Of a stretch of 64,000 nucleotides of DNA, positions 21,000 through 31,060 are shown one piece after another (within the stretch, counting starts at the first letter, position 1; each line of letters begins with the position of its first letter). The notes below the pieces were generated by a model. That model was given only the letters and a program-made list of their open reading frames with translations, did not search any database and had not been told where the DNA came from. This DNA comes from Macrotis lagotis. Lineage: Eukaryota; Chordata; Mammalia; Peramelemorphia; Peramelidae. The DNA lies in contig NC_133658.1 of assembly GCF_037893015.1 (NCBI RefSeq), forward strand, positions 288,429,719-288,493,718. The letters are read 5' to 3'. The position numbers and the translations under genes were made by a program.

Positions 21000-22041
21000 T
21001 GTTCAGCTCTGGCCATTCCAAAAGGAACATTTGAAATTCCCCTGGTTCATTGAAAGTCTATCTTTTTCCCTGGGAGAGGACATTCAGCCTTGCTTGGGTA
21101 GTTCATTCTTGGCTGCATTCTAAGCTCTTTTGCCTTCTGGTATATTGTATTCCAAGCCTTACGAGCTTCCAATGTAGTTGCTGCTAAGTCCTGTGTGATC
21201 CTGACTGCAGCTCCACGGTATTTGAATTGTGTCCTTCTGGCTGCTTGTAATATTTTCTCTTTGACTTGGGAGTTCTGGAACTTGGCTATAATATTCCTAG
21301 GGGTTGGTTTTTTGGGATCTCTTTCTCTGGGGGATCGGTGGATTCTCTCCATTTCTATTTTACCCTCTGCTTCTAGAATATCAGGGCAATTTTCCTGTAG
21401 TAATTCTTTGAAAATGATGTCAAGGCTCTTTTTCTGATCATGACATTCAGGTATTCCACTAATTTTTAAATTATCTTTCCTAAGTCTGTTTTCCATATCA
21501 GTTGTTTTTTCAATGAGATATTTCACATTTTCTTCTAATTTTTCATTTTTTTGGTTTTGAAGTATTGATTCCTGATTTCTGGTAAATTCATCAATCTCCC
21601 TGAATTCTATTCTTTGTCTGAAGGATTTGTTCTCCTCAGAGAGTTTTCTTATCTCTTTTTCCATCTGGCCAATTTTGCTTTTTAAAGCATTCTTCTCCAT
21701 AACTTTTTGAACTGTTTTATCCATTTGACCTAAGCTGGTTTTTAGCGTGCTATTTTCTTCAGCATTTTTTTGGATTTCCTTGACTAAGCTGCTGACTTCA
21801 TTTTCATGTTTTTCCTGCATCTCTCTCCTTTCTTTTCCCAGTTTTTCTTCCAACTCCCTCATTTGATTTTCAAAGTCTTTTTGAGCTCTGTCATAGCCTG
21901 AGCCCAATTTCTGTTTTTCTTGGAGTCTTTAGATGCAGGAGCTTGTTCTTCCTCATCTTCAGACTGAGTATTTTGGTCTTTCTTGGGCTCATTTGCAAAA
22001 TATTTCTCAATAGTCTTCTTTTTGTTTCTCTGCTTGCTCAT
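21000..22041 (-). pseudogene. Half-L1 ORF1, nearly intact with two frameshifts
   Basis: L1-type ORF1 encodes an RNA-binding chaperone that trimerises and coats the transposon RNA. The start MSKQRNKKKTIEKYF is at 22041. An acidic, Lys-rich N-terminus is followed by a frameshift near 21890. A 286-codon frame then carries a long coiled coil (about residues 5-145), the RRM-like part (RKDNLKISGIPE) and the C-terminal domain (PRNIIAKF, then KEKILQAARRTQFKYRG and LAATTLEARKAWN). A single-base loss near 21060 ends it early at KKIDFQ; the copy at 55.67 kb keeps the longer frame there. Length and order match L1 ORF1. It is the longest open frame in the window, but not a host gene. Confidence 0.85.
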
Positions 22042-22271
22042 TTTCCCAGCCTGGGCCTGGTTTGGGGTGTTTCTTGAGCTTTTGGGACACTCCCACAAGG
22101 ATCTCAGTGTGTGAGGCTCTGTCCTCCCTCCTGGTCTGTGAATGACCATAAGCACCTTCCTCTGACATGGGGCTGAAGTGGGGGGTGCCCTGCTGTTCTT
22201 TGGGGGGGCCTAGACTGAGCAGGATCTGAATGTGGTCAGAGCCCCAGAGTCCTATTCCAGGGGCAGAGGCT

Positions 22272-22390
22272 AAATTTTATTATTTTGATTTTACAATTTC
22301 CCCCCCAATCTCACTTCCCTCCCCTCACCCCCCACAAAAGGAAGTCTGATAGTCTTTATGTTGTTTCCATGTAATATATTGATCAAAATT
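22272..22390 (-). mobile_element. Short 5'-truncated L1 3' end
   Basis: ATTTTGATTTTACAATTTCC to GTTTCCATGTAATATATTGATC matches the 3' end of the L1 at 49.95-50.07 kb. Only ~120 bases remain. The duplication GAATTCAGCT at 19548-19557 and 22392-22401 encloses this fragment together with the half-L1. Confidence 0.75.
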
Positions 22391-22429
22391 GGAATTCAGC
22401 TCTTTCTGACACCAGGCTTAGCATTCTGA
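22391..22429 (-). repeat. MIR-like element, second part
   Basis: GAATTCAGCTCTTTCTGACACCAGGC continues the MIR interrupted at 19557. The shared GAATTCAGCT is the target duplication. Confidence 0.6.
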
Positions 22430-22905
22430 ATCGGGTGCAGGGGAAGTTATAGAATTTTAAAAGCCAAACAGTGATGAACTTTAGGAAGATCATTTTGATA
22501 GTTGAGTAGAAGATAGATTGGAATAGGGACAGTCTTGAGGTACAGAGACCAATCAGTAGACTATTTCAAAAGTCCAATTATGAAATGATGGGAATGTATA
22601 CCACAATTGTGGCAGTGTCTTAGGAAGGAAGGAAGGATGTTTATAAGAGATGTTGTAAAGATAGAATCAGTAGGACTTGACAGTGAATTTGATGGGGGTA
22701 GAAGATTATTATATCTAGACTATCAGCTTGGGTGATTGGGAAAATGAGTATTACCCTCAACAGTAATAAGGAAACTAGGGAGAGGGGAGGGAAATTTTGC
22801 AGGGAAAGAAGATCAGTTTGTTTCTAGTTTAAGATGTCCAGTAGGCAATTAGAGATGCAGATCTGGAGATCAGAGAGGTTGATGGTTATTGAATCTAAGA
22901 AATTA
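22430..22905 (-). mobile_element. L2 LINE, reverse transcriptase region
   Basis: GATCATTTTGATAGTTGAGT, AGACCAATCAGTAGACTATTTC, AGATGTTGTAAAGATAGAATC and AGTTTAAGATGTCCAGTAGGC match L2 (antisense) and the copy at 2740-2909. It is the continuation of 19030-19360. Confidence 0.75.
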
Positions 22906-23489
22906 TGGAAATTTAGAAAAGTCATTAAATTCTTCATTTTTATGACCATATTACTGATTGCAGTACTCTTAAATTTTCTCTTTTTAGGAATAACATACCT
23001 GAATCAAAAGCCTTCATATGAACTAATGTCCACTTATTTTACTATTTTACTTCTTTTAAAAGTTTATAACTTCTTAAAACCTATTTATTTCTGTTCTAAG
23101 AAATTATGAGGTAACACAACAGTATTTATCCTTGACTATAGTGTATCCATTCTGAAATTTAAATATAATCTGATATAAATAATTTTCCTTGTTTTAAAAC
23201 TTAAAAATTTTAAGCTTACAAACTTTTTAATAACACTTTTAAAAATATTGATTTTTATTTCCCAATTCTATATTCTTTATCTTCCCCCTTTAAGCTATCT
23301 CTTGTAACAAAGTATAGTTAGGCAAAACATACATCTATCCATGTATGATGGCATTCAGTCAACAAGCTTTTATTAAGCGCTGTCTATGAGCTAGGCACAT
23401 GCCTCATGTTTCATCTGGAGTTCCCTACTTTTCTGTAAAGAGGAAGAAGGCACATTTCACCATCGGGTCCCTGTAGTTAAAGATTAGTT

Positions 23490-23700
23490 ATAGTATAGAT
23501 GATGGTGTTGTGGTGCAGTGAAAGAGGGCTGGCTTTGGCATCAGAGGGATCTGAATGCAGATCTTGACTGTACTATAACATGACTTTTGTCAAATTATTT
23601 AACTTCCCTAAGCCTCATTTTTCTCATCTGAAAAATGAAGAGCTTGGAAAAATTAACCTCCAAGACCCCTTCCACCTTTAAAGCTATTATTCTATGATAC
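23490..23700 (+). repeat. MAR1-like SINE
   Basis: Head TGGTGCAGTGAAAGAGGGCTGG, middle CTAAGCCTCATTTTTCTCATC, end CCAAGACCCCTTCCACCTTTA then ATTCTATGAT. Confidence 0.7.
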
Positions 23701-23875
23701 CTTTAAGTGTTTTTCTTTATATTTTTTAGGACATTATATGTATTGTTTCCTTGGTTCTGTTTTATATTGCCTCAGTTAATTCAAGTCTTCCCAAGTTTCC
23801 CTTTGCATTTCTTCATTTTTACTAGTTTGCTAGATGGGAAGTGAAACATCAGTTTCTATAATGATTTGGAGCATT

Positions 23876-23930
23876 TTTTTGTTTGTTTTTGTAAAGAAAT
23901 AGGGTTCAGTAACTTGCCCTGGAGCAATTT
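23876..23930 (-). repeat. Truncated SINE tail (tentative)
   Basis: TTTTTGTAAAGAAATAGGGTTCAGTAACTTGCCC resembles the SINE tail half. TGGAGCA(A)TTTTT flanks both sides, suggesting a strongly truncated old insertion. Confidence 0.45.
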
Positions 23931-24046
23931 TTAATATGATGATAACTTATTTTTCTTTTCCAGGAAATGCTTTGTTTATATCCTTTGACTACTCACACAT
24001 TGAGGAATAGCTCTTCTAATTGATTTTTCTCCCTTTGATTTTTTAG

Positions 24047-24191
24047 TGAATTGGAACGTCTGAGTAACTTGGTGGGCAAGCCTTCTGAGAACCACCCTCT
24101 CCATAATAGTGGATTGTTAAGCCTAGATCCTGTTCAAGATAAGACTCCTTTGTATAGCCAACTTCTTCAAGCATATAAGTGGTCAAACAAG
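24047..24191 (+). CDS. MED27: MED27 coding exon 2
   Basis: Second coding exon of MED27. A pyrimidine-rich tract and TTTTTAG acceptor end at 24046. The first base T completes the split Asn codon, and the frame then reads ELERLSNLVGKPSENH, LHNSGLLSLDPVQDKTPLYS and QLLQAYKWSNK, which matches human MED27 almost residue for residue as I remember it. The exon is 145 bases (1 + 48 codons), ends on AAG in phase 0, and is followed by donor GTAAAA at 24192. With exon 1 it encodes residues 1-116. The remaining exons, starting in human with LQYHAG, were not found, so intron 2 is longer than 39.8 kb; human MED27 introns are also very large. A (TA)n tract begins about 12 bases past the donor. Confidence 0.96.
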
Positions 24192-24203
24192 GTAAAAAAA
24201 CTT

Positions 24204-24204
24204 C

Positions 24205-24247
<43 letters not shown>

Positions 24248-24290
24248 TGTATATGTATATATATATATGTATATACATATGTATATATAT
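24204..24290. repeat. (TA)n/(TATG)n microsatellite beside the exon 2 donor
   Basis: About 85 bases of alternating T and A with interspersed TG, beginning 12 bases after the MED27 exon 2 splice donor. Confidence 0.95.
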
Positions 24291-24399
24291 TTCACACTTA
24301 TCAATGTTTCCAGTATTATCTGTTGATAGAGAATGTGAAAGTATGCTATATTAACTTTTTGAATCAACAAAACCATAGAATGGATAGTTTGTCAATTAA

Positions 24400-24565
24400 A
24401 TTTAAGAAGCATTTATTTAGCACCTGCTGTGTGCAATGTATGGTAGTGAGCAGGGCTACAGAGTAGAAAACAACCAAGTCCTTTCCGTCAAGGAGATTAC
24501 AATCTAGTTTGAGTGGGTAGGAGTGACTATGCAAATAAATATGATACAAACTTAAATGAGATAGG
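24400..24565 (-). mobile_element. L2 LINE 3' end fragment
   Basis: GCATTTATTTAGCACCTGCTGTGTGC and AAGGAGATTACAATCTAG are the L2 3' end wording, as at 45.39-45.5 kb. Confidence 0.6.
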
Positions 24566-25213
24566 TGCAAAAAGGAAATCTAGACAAAATATATAATAAA
24601 AGTCCTTATTTATTCGTAATATATATCTTCCGTTTTTAAAGATCTTCATATTGTGTAGTTTCTGAACATCCCTAAAAGAAATATTGTATTACTTAGAGAT
24701 TGAAAAATATCATGATCAGCCTTTAATGAAAAATAATTTTTTTTAGTCTGTGTGTTCTGTGATTCTCATGTTTGTTTGTTTGTTTTGAATTTTTTTTCTG
24801 GTAAAAGAGGTTCTGTTCTAGAATATCATATTTCATACTATAGCACAATTCTTTCTATGGTAGGTCATTTTTTTAAAAAAAATATTTATTTTTAACATTA
24901 ATTTTGAGTTCCAAATTTTCTCCCTCCATCCCACTCTTCCCCACCCACTGAAAACTGTTCATATCCCTTGATCATTTATCAGCTGGGAAGTCTTATTTTT
25001 TATGAATTTGACTCAGTTCTCTGTTTGAAAAAATGAGGTTTTTATAAGAGAAATTTTTTTCCACAGTTGCTATTGCTAGCTGTATTTCCTTCCATCCTAT
25101 TGCCCCCTTTGCCTTTTATTTTATTCTCTTTACTTTCACCTTGACCCTCTTCAAAAAAGTGTTGCATCTGACTACTCTATTCTGTGATCTTCCCTTCCTT
25201 CAGTTACCTATAA

Positions 25214-25225
25214 CCCCCCCCCCCC
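25214..25225. repeat. Poly-C run in L1
   Basis: Twelve C on the + strand, i.e. G on the L1 sense strand, in the purine-rich region. Confidence 0.9.
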
Positions 25226-27191
25226 ATCTCCTTTTCTCCCATCCCTTTCCTCTTCTATTTTCCTCTTGGGTGGGATAGATTTCTATACCCAATTGAGAGT
25301 GTATTTTATTTCCTCTCTGAGCCAATTCTGATGAGAATAAGGTTCACCCATTCCCCCTCACCTTCCCCCCCTCCACTAGCCTCTTATGTGAAATAATTTA
25401 CCCTATTCTACCTCTCCTTTCCCTTCTCCCCCATTAACTCCCATCTTATTTGAAGATCAGATTTTCTGCTCAACTCTGTTCGTTTCATCAGGAAAGTTTG
25501 AAAGTCTTCTATTTCATTGAATATCTATAATTTCCTCTGAAAGAGTGTGCTTAATTTTGCTTAGTTGATTCTTGGTTGTAATCCAAGCTCTTTTGCCTTC
25601 TGGAATATCATATTCCAAGCCCTACAAGCCCTTAATGTAGAAGCTGCTTATGTAGCTTCTGACTACAGTGCCTGTAGTCAGGCACCACGACTGTAGTACC
25701 ATGATATTTGAATTATTTCTTTCTGGCTGCTTGCAGTATTTTCTCCTTGACATGGAAGTTCTGAATCTTGGCCATAATATTTCTGGCAGGGATCTCTTTA
25801 AGGAGATGATTGATGGATTCTTTCAATTTCCATTTTACCTCTGCTTCTAGGATATCCAGTTTTCCTGGTTAATTTCTTGAAAAATGAAGAATAGGCTTTT
25901 TGGTCATGGCTTTCAAATAGTTCAGTAATTTTTAAATTGTTTCTCCTAGATCTATTTTCCACATTGATTTTCCAGTGAGATATTTCACATTTTCTTCTAG
26001 TTTTTCATTCTTCTGGTTTTGTTTTATTGTTTCTTGGTTACTCACAAAGTCATCAACTTCCCTTAGCTCCATTCTACATTTTAAGGAACCATTCTGCATT
26101 TTAAGAAATTATTTTCTTCAAAGAGCTTTTGAATATTCTTTTCCATTTGGCTGTTTCTGCTTTTTTAAGACATTCTCCTCTTCATTGGCCTTTTGAACTT
26201 TTCATTTGACCCAAACTGGTTAAGATGTTATTTTCTTCAGTATTTTTTGTATCTCCTCCATCAAACTGCTGACTTGGTTTTCATGATTTTCTCATTATCT
26301 TTCTAATTTTTACTCTACCTCTATTGCTTAATTTTCAAAAACTTTTTTGAACTCTTTCATAACCTAAAACCAATTCATATTTTTCTTGGAAGTATTGGAT
26401 GCAGAACATTGTTATCTTCTGAGTGTATATTTTGATCCTCCTTAGGACAAAAGTAATTGTCTATGGTCAGATTCTTTTTCTTCTGTTGTTTGCTCATTTC
26501 CCCATCTATGTCTTGATTTTTAACCCTTTATTAAGGTGGGATTGCTTCCAGGGTAGAGGATGCACTGTCCTAGGCTTTTGAAGCTTTGAAGGTTTATCCC
26601 TGAGGGATATCCTTCAGGGACCTGCAAGTTCTCAATTCCTCCAAGGTCTTATGAAAGACTGTCCTTTTTGCCATGGAACTGTGATGAGAGTCTCTGTTCT
26701 ACTACTGGGCTATAAGTTCTGTTGTACTTCTGTTGCTCTTCCTGAAACTGGGGCCCCAAACTGCGACCTGGATCTGAGTATGGGTGAAGCAACTCCTGCT
26801 TCAGAAATAGCAGAGACCTCTGCAATCTCCCCTGAGCCCCATGCTGTCTGTGGGCTGAGTACTCTGGAAGCAGATGCAGAATGGCTCCTCAGGCCTACTC
26901 CTGATGCCCTGGGGCCAGGTCTGTGCTGAGGCTTGCAGTGGACTGGGCTCTGCTCTCACTCTTGTGTGGCAGTTTTCCTGTTGATTTTCCCTGGACTGAG
27001 AAGTCTGGAAACTTCCACTGCTGCCACAGACCAGGTGCCCACCAGTCTGTTCCTGGATGACTGAAGCTGGTTTCACTCTGGCACCTCTTGGGCTGTTCTG
27101 CTGACACTTTCTAATCCTAGGGTTACATAACTCCTTCCCTCAAATCTTGCAAATTGTCTTGAACTGGAAAATAGTTTTATTCAGTCTTTTT

Positions 27192-27338
27192 CCTTTTTTT
27201 TTTTGCAAGGCAATAGGGTTAAGTGACTTGCCCAAGGTCATACAGCTAGGTAATTATGAAGTGTCTGAGAACAAATTTGAACTCAGGTGCTCCTAATTCC
27301 AGGGTTATTACTCTATCCACTGTACTACCTAGTTCCTC
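27192..27338 (-). repeat. WSINE1-like SINE, diverged, in the L1 5' UTR
   Basis: GCAAGGCAATAGGGTTAAGTG to CTACCTAGTTCC, with many changes; the weak duplication CAGTC(A)TTTT flanks it. Confidence 0.85.
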
Positions 27339-27447
27339 ATCCAGTCATTTTGTGGGGTCTGCCACTCTAGAATTTGATTAGAATAATTATTTAAAAATAT
27401 TTGGAGTGATTTTGAGGAGAGCTCACAGGGGTCCCTGCCTTTACTCT

Positions 27448-27457
27448 GCCATCTTGG
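27448..27457 (-). promoter_or_regulatory. YY1-like site at the L1 5' end
   Basis: GCCATCTTGG on the + strand is CCAAGATGGC on the L1 strand, at the 5' extremity. In human L1 the same motif near the 5' end binds YY1 and positions transcription start. Confidence 0.55.
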
Positions 27458-27479
27458 CTTCACTTCAGCCCTTTACTTT

Positions 27480-28439
27480 CCTTCTATCTACAGAGGTATT
27501 GAACCTTTACATATGGGTGCTCTGTCCAAAGGAATGTACATTTTGAAAACTGACTAGTCAGGAAGAAAGTGACTTATCTACTGGTCCTAAGAAAAGGTTT
27601 GAGACTCATATCTGTAATCAACCTAACAAATTGGAGAAAACAAAAAGCCACCAGGGAAGTCAAGGAATAGGGACAAACAGGCCTTCTTCTTTTAGTCTTC
27701 CCTTTTCCTTTCAAGATTGTCCTTGAAGTTTACTTTATTCTTGGTTTTACAAGTTTTAAAGTGAGAGTATTTGGAGCATTGGGCATGCAGACCACATACT
27801 CCATTGGTAGACTACATTTTTGTTTTAGACCCTACTGATTGTGGGACCTCAGAACCTAGTGATAAAGACTATGTTGATATTTCACTTGATTGAAGTTTGG
27901 TTGTGGCTGAAGAGGAAGAGTTTCTGGGATAATGGATTTTGTATGGAGAGAATATTACTATCAAAGCAAAGAACTCTGCCATTACATTGAAACTGTTACA
28001 TTTAAGTCTTTTCCTATGATTTGAGGACAAACTAAAAATGGAATGATTTACAAAATCCCAGAATTATTAGAGACATTTCTTTAGCATGTGAAGAAGATAT
28101 TTAAAAAAAAAGTGTTGATGAATTTTTTGTTTTTTTCCATTACAATTGAAGGCAGGGGGGCTGTTTTTGCCTTTCTTTTTATCCTCTATGCTTAGCACAA
28201 TATTAGCATTTAGAAAATACTTGTTACACATTAAGAAGACTTATCCAGTATAGTCCTGGTTAAATCACCCCAGCCACCAAAAAGAATTAAGTAAAACAAG
28301 AATTAGGTGAGAGCAAATCTACATTTTAATAGCTTTTCTTATTATTTTAAAGAAAGGAAGGATGTCTGCTTTACGTTAGTACAATTGTAGCATGTTTTTC
28401 ACTTGACTTCTGTTATTTTAAGTTGTCTTCTACAAAATT
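27480..28439. other. Unassigned intronic sequence
   Basis: About 1 kb of apparently unique AT-rich DNA. Nothing recognised. Confidence 0.4.
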
Positions 28440-28690
28440 CTAGAAAGGAAGGAAGCAAACATTTAATAAATGAATGCTTACTATATGCCAGACATTGTGT
28501 ACTAAGAACTTTACAAAATTTATCTCATTTGAGCCTGACAATAGTCCAGGGAAGTGGGTGCTACTGTTAATCTCCATTTTACTGTTGAGGAAACTGGAAT
28601 CAGAGGTCATATAGCTACTAAGTATCTTAGGCTGACTTTGAAGTTAGATTCAGGTCTTTCTCAATTGTGATACTGAGTTGTGGTGCTCTT
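28440..28690 (-). repeat. MIR/L2-like element
   Basis: CTTACTATATGCCAGACATTG, TTTACAAAATTTATCTCATTTG and CATTTTACTGTTGAGGAAAC are the ancient MIR/L2-end motif series. Confidence 0.65.
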
Positions 28691-29256
28691 TTTGTTTTGC
28701 TTTTCTTCACTGCAAAGGGTATTAGAAGAGCTTAGACTGAAACTGGAAGCCCCAGTCTCCATCTGGATTCATTCATTGAGTCACCTGGCAGTACATTCCC
28801 TACCATCCCTGTTAATTTCCATTTTTAAAACTTTTTGAAGATAGGTATGAGTAATACTTCAACACTGTTTTCATTTTCATTAAGATTGTAGATGACTGTT
28901 TACTTTTCTTCTTTTGCATACTGTTCACATCTTTGACCACTTATGCCTCTTGAATCATTTATTATAGAATGACTCCTATACTCAAGAGTTTTATATTCCT
29001 CTAGATTTTGAATGTAATACTTTTCTTTTATCAAAGATGTTTTATACAAAGATTTTTTTCTCTAGTCCATAGCTTTTTTATTTTTTAGCTATATTTGTTT
29101 TAAGATCTCATTTCATGTTCATAAAATCAAAATATTCAATTTTATTTTTTATAATCTTCTGTTATAGTTTGATACAGATTGGTTCCTTATCAGATATGAG
29201 AGATAAATTTTCATTTTTATCTTTAATAGTCTCACTTTTAAAATTTGACTCATTTA

Positions 29257-29409
29257 GGGGCAGCTAGATGGCACAGTGGATAGAGCACCGGCCCTGGAGT
29301 CAGGAGTACCTGAGTTCAAATTTGGCCTCAGATACTTAATTACCTAGCTGTGTGGTCTTGGGCAAGTCAATTAACCCCATTGCCTTACAAAAACTTAAAA
29401 AAATTTTTT
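29257..29409 (+). repeat. WSINE1-like SINE, the only full + strand copy
   Basis: Head GGGGCAGCTAGATGGCACAG at the left, body CACCGGCCCTGGAGTCAGGAG, B-box-like GAGTTCAAATTTGG, tail TTGCCTTACAAAAAC and an A-run. TTTGACTCAT flanks it (29244-29253 and 29410-29419). Confidence 0.95.
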
Positions 29410-29449
29410 TTTGACTCATCCATTTGCAAATTTTTATATGATAAGATAA

Positions 29450-29600
29450 GGTAGTATGGCATAGTATATCAGGAGTTGATTTTAAAAAAAAGAAAATTTG
29501 CATTCAAGTCCTACCTGACTGCTTGGTCTTAATCTGATCCTTTCTCTACAGTTCCCTTCACCTTTCAATACCCTATGCAAAGTTCTTAGACTAGTTTGGA
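29450..29600 (+). repeat. MIR-like fragment
   Basis: GGTAGTATGGCATAGTATATC and CAAGTCCTACCTGACTGC fit a degraded tRNA-SINE head. Confidence 0.4.
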
Positions 29601-30056
29601 GAGCAAGTGCTACTTAGAGTTAGAGGAAGGAATTTCCTCATTGAGAAATTTTTTAAGCATCTACCAGAATGCAGTTTAAGTCTGAAATATTATTTCTTTC
29701 CCCTTTGTTATTTCTTCATTTCCCTTAATATTGATCTTTTGTTTTTCCAAATTATTTTGTTAGGTCCTATAAAGTATCTCTTTGATAATTTGACATACTG
29801 TTAAAAGTTTAAATTAACTTTTGTATGACTGTCATTTTTATTTTATTGGAAAAAGCTCAGTCATGAGTACTGACTGTTAGTTGTTCTTTAATTTCTTAAA
29901 GAATTGCTTTGTAATTGAATCTATACAGATTTTCTGTGTGTTTTAATTAAATGATTCCCAGATAATTTGAGCATTTTTTAGTTATTTGGAATGGGATTTT
30001 CCTTTCTATTAATACTTCTTCAATTTTGTTATTATATAGATGTACTGTTGATTTTT

Positions 30057-30209
30057 TTTTTTTTTTTTAGATTTTTCAAGGCAATAGGGTTAAGTGGCTT
30101 GCCCAAGGCCACAGGGCTAGGTAATTATTAAGTGTCTGAGGTCGGATTTGAACCCAGGTACTCCTGACTCCTAGGCCGGTGCTCTATCCACTTCGCCACC
30201 TAGCCGCCC
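30057..30209 (-). repeat. WSINE1-like SINE
   Basis: Reverse-oriented full copy; perfect duplication TGTACTGTTGATTTTT at 30041-30056 and 30210-30225. Confidence 0.95.
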
Positions 30210-30901
30210 TGTACTGTTGATTTTTAAGGATTAATTTTAATGTAGCTGGTCACTTTGTTGAAACTATTAATTATCTTAGTATCATTGCTGATTCCCTAGA
30301 ATTTTCAATTAAATCAACACATAATTAACAAATGGGGATAGTTGTATCACCTCTTTATCTATTTGCCTTTAATTTCTTTCTCTTGTTCTTATTGTTATTG
30401 ATAGCATTTCTAGAACTTCAAAAAATAATGAGGAGAATGAGCATTTCTGCTTTACCCTTGTCTTTACTGAAAAAGATTCTAGCGTATCCCTATTGCATTA
30501 TTATGCTTGTTTTTTGATTTTAGATAGATACCTTTTGTGACATTAAAAAAGGTCTCTCTATGCCTTTGCTTTGTTGAACTTTTAGGATCATAGTGTCATA
30601 CGTTATCACATCTACAGAGAGAATCATGTGGTTTTAGATGTTTTGTTTTTAATATAATTATATTAATTATTTTCCTAATGTTTAACCATCTTTGCATCCA
30701 TGATATAAATCTCACTTGTTATAATGAATGAATTTGTGGATAAATTACTGTACTGTTTGACAGTATTTAAAAAATATTTTTTTGAATCTTTATTCATTAA
30801 TGATATGGGTTCATGATTTTTCTGTGGTTTCCTGGTTTAGGTATTAGGATTAGATTTGTTTCATAAAGGGATTCTGGATGTTTGATTCTTTCTTGATTTT
30901 T

Positions 30902-31060
30902 TTTTTTAGGTTTTTTTTTTTTGCAAGGCAAATGGGGTTAAGTGGCTTGCCCAAGGCCACACAGCTAGGTAATTAGTAAGTGTCTGAGCCTGCATTTGAA
31001 CCCAGGTACTCCTGACTCCCAAGGCAGGTGCTTTATCCACTATGCCACCTAGCCGCTCCC
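30902..31060 (-). repeat. WSINE1-like SINE
   Basis: Reverse-oriented full copy; perfect duplication CTTTCTTGATTTTT at 30888-30901 and 31061-31074. Confidence 0.95.

Larger units (their letters stand above)
19558..22271 (-). mobile_element. Half-L1 (HAL1-like) retrotransposon with SINE-like units
   Basis: A ~2.7 kb element read on the minus strand: short 5' region (22271-22042), ORF1 (22041-21000), a pyrimidine/purine-rich region, SINE-like units, and an A-rich 3' end (poly-T at 19558-19610 on the + strand). No endonuclease or reverse transcriptase is present, as in HAL1 elements, which keep only ORF1 and must borrow L1 enzymes. The SINE-like units at 19775-20460 point opposite to the element. 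A second copy with the same structure lies at 54478-55905, so this was the structure of the mobile source. Confidence 0.75.
17449..24046 (+). other. MED27: MED27 intron 1
   Basis: A 6.6 kb intron bounded by GTACGT and TTTTTAG, splitting a codon after its second base. The first ~200 bases belong to the CpG island. Most of 19.03-22.9 kb is a nested stack of repeats listed separately. 17640-19020 and 22906-23490 hold no feature I recognise beyond short MIR- or L2-like scraps (near 18180-18250 and 23349-23400). Confidence 0.9.
24865..27470 (-). mobile_element. Internally deleted L1 (ORF2 C-terminal end joined to ORF1)
   Basis: Read on the minus strand: 5' UTR (27460-26495, with GCCAAGATGGCAG at the very start and a SINE at 27192-27338), a decayed ORF1 (about 26490-25480, starting near MSKQQKKK), a purine-rich region (25480-25100), then ORF2 C-terminus and 3' UTR sequence (25100-24865). 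Endonuclease and reverse transcriptase are missing. The same joint occurs in the element at 61.1-64.0 kb. Confidence 0.7.
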
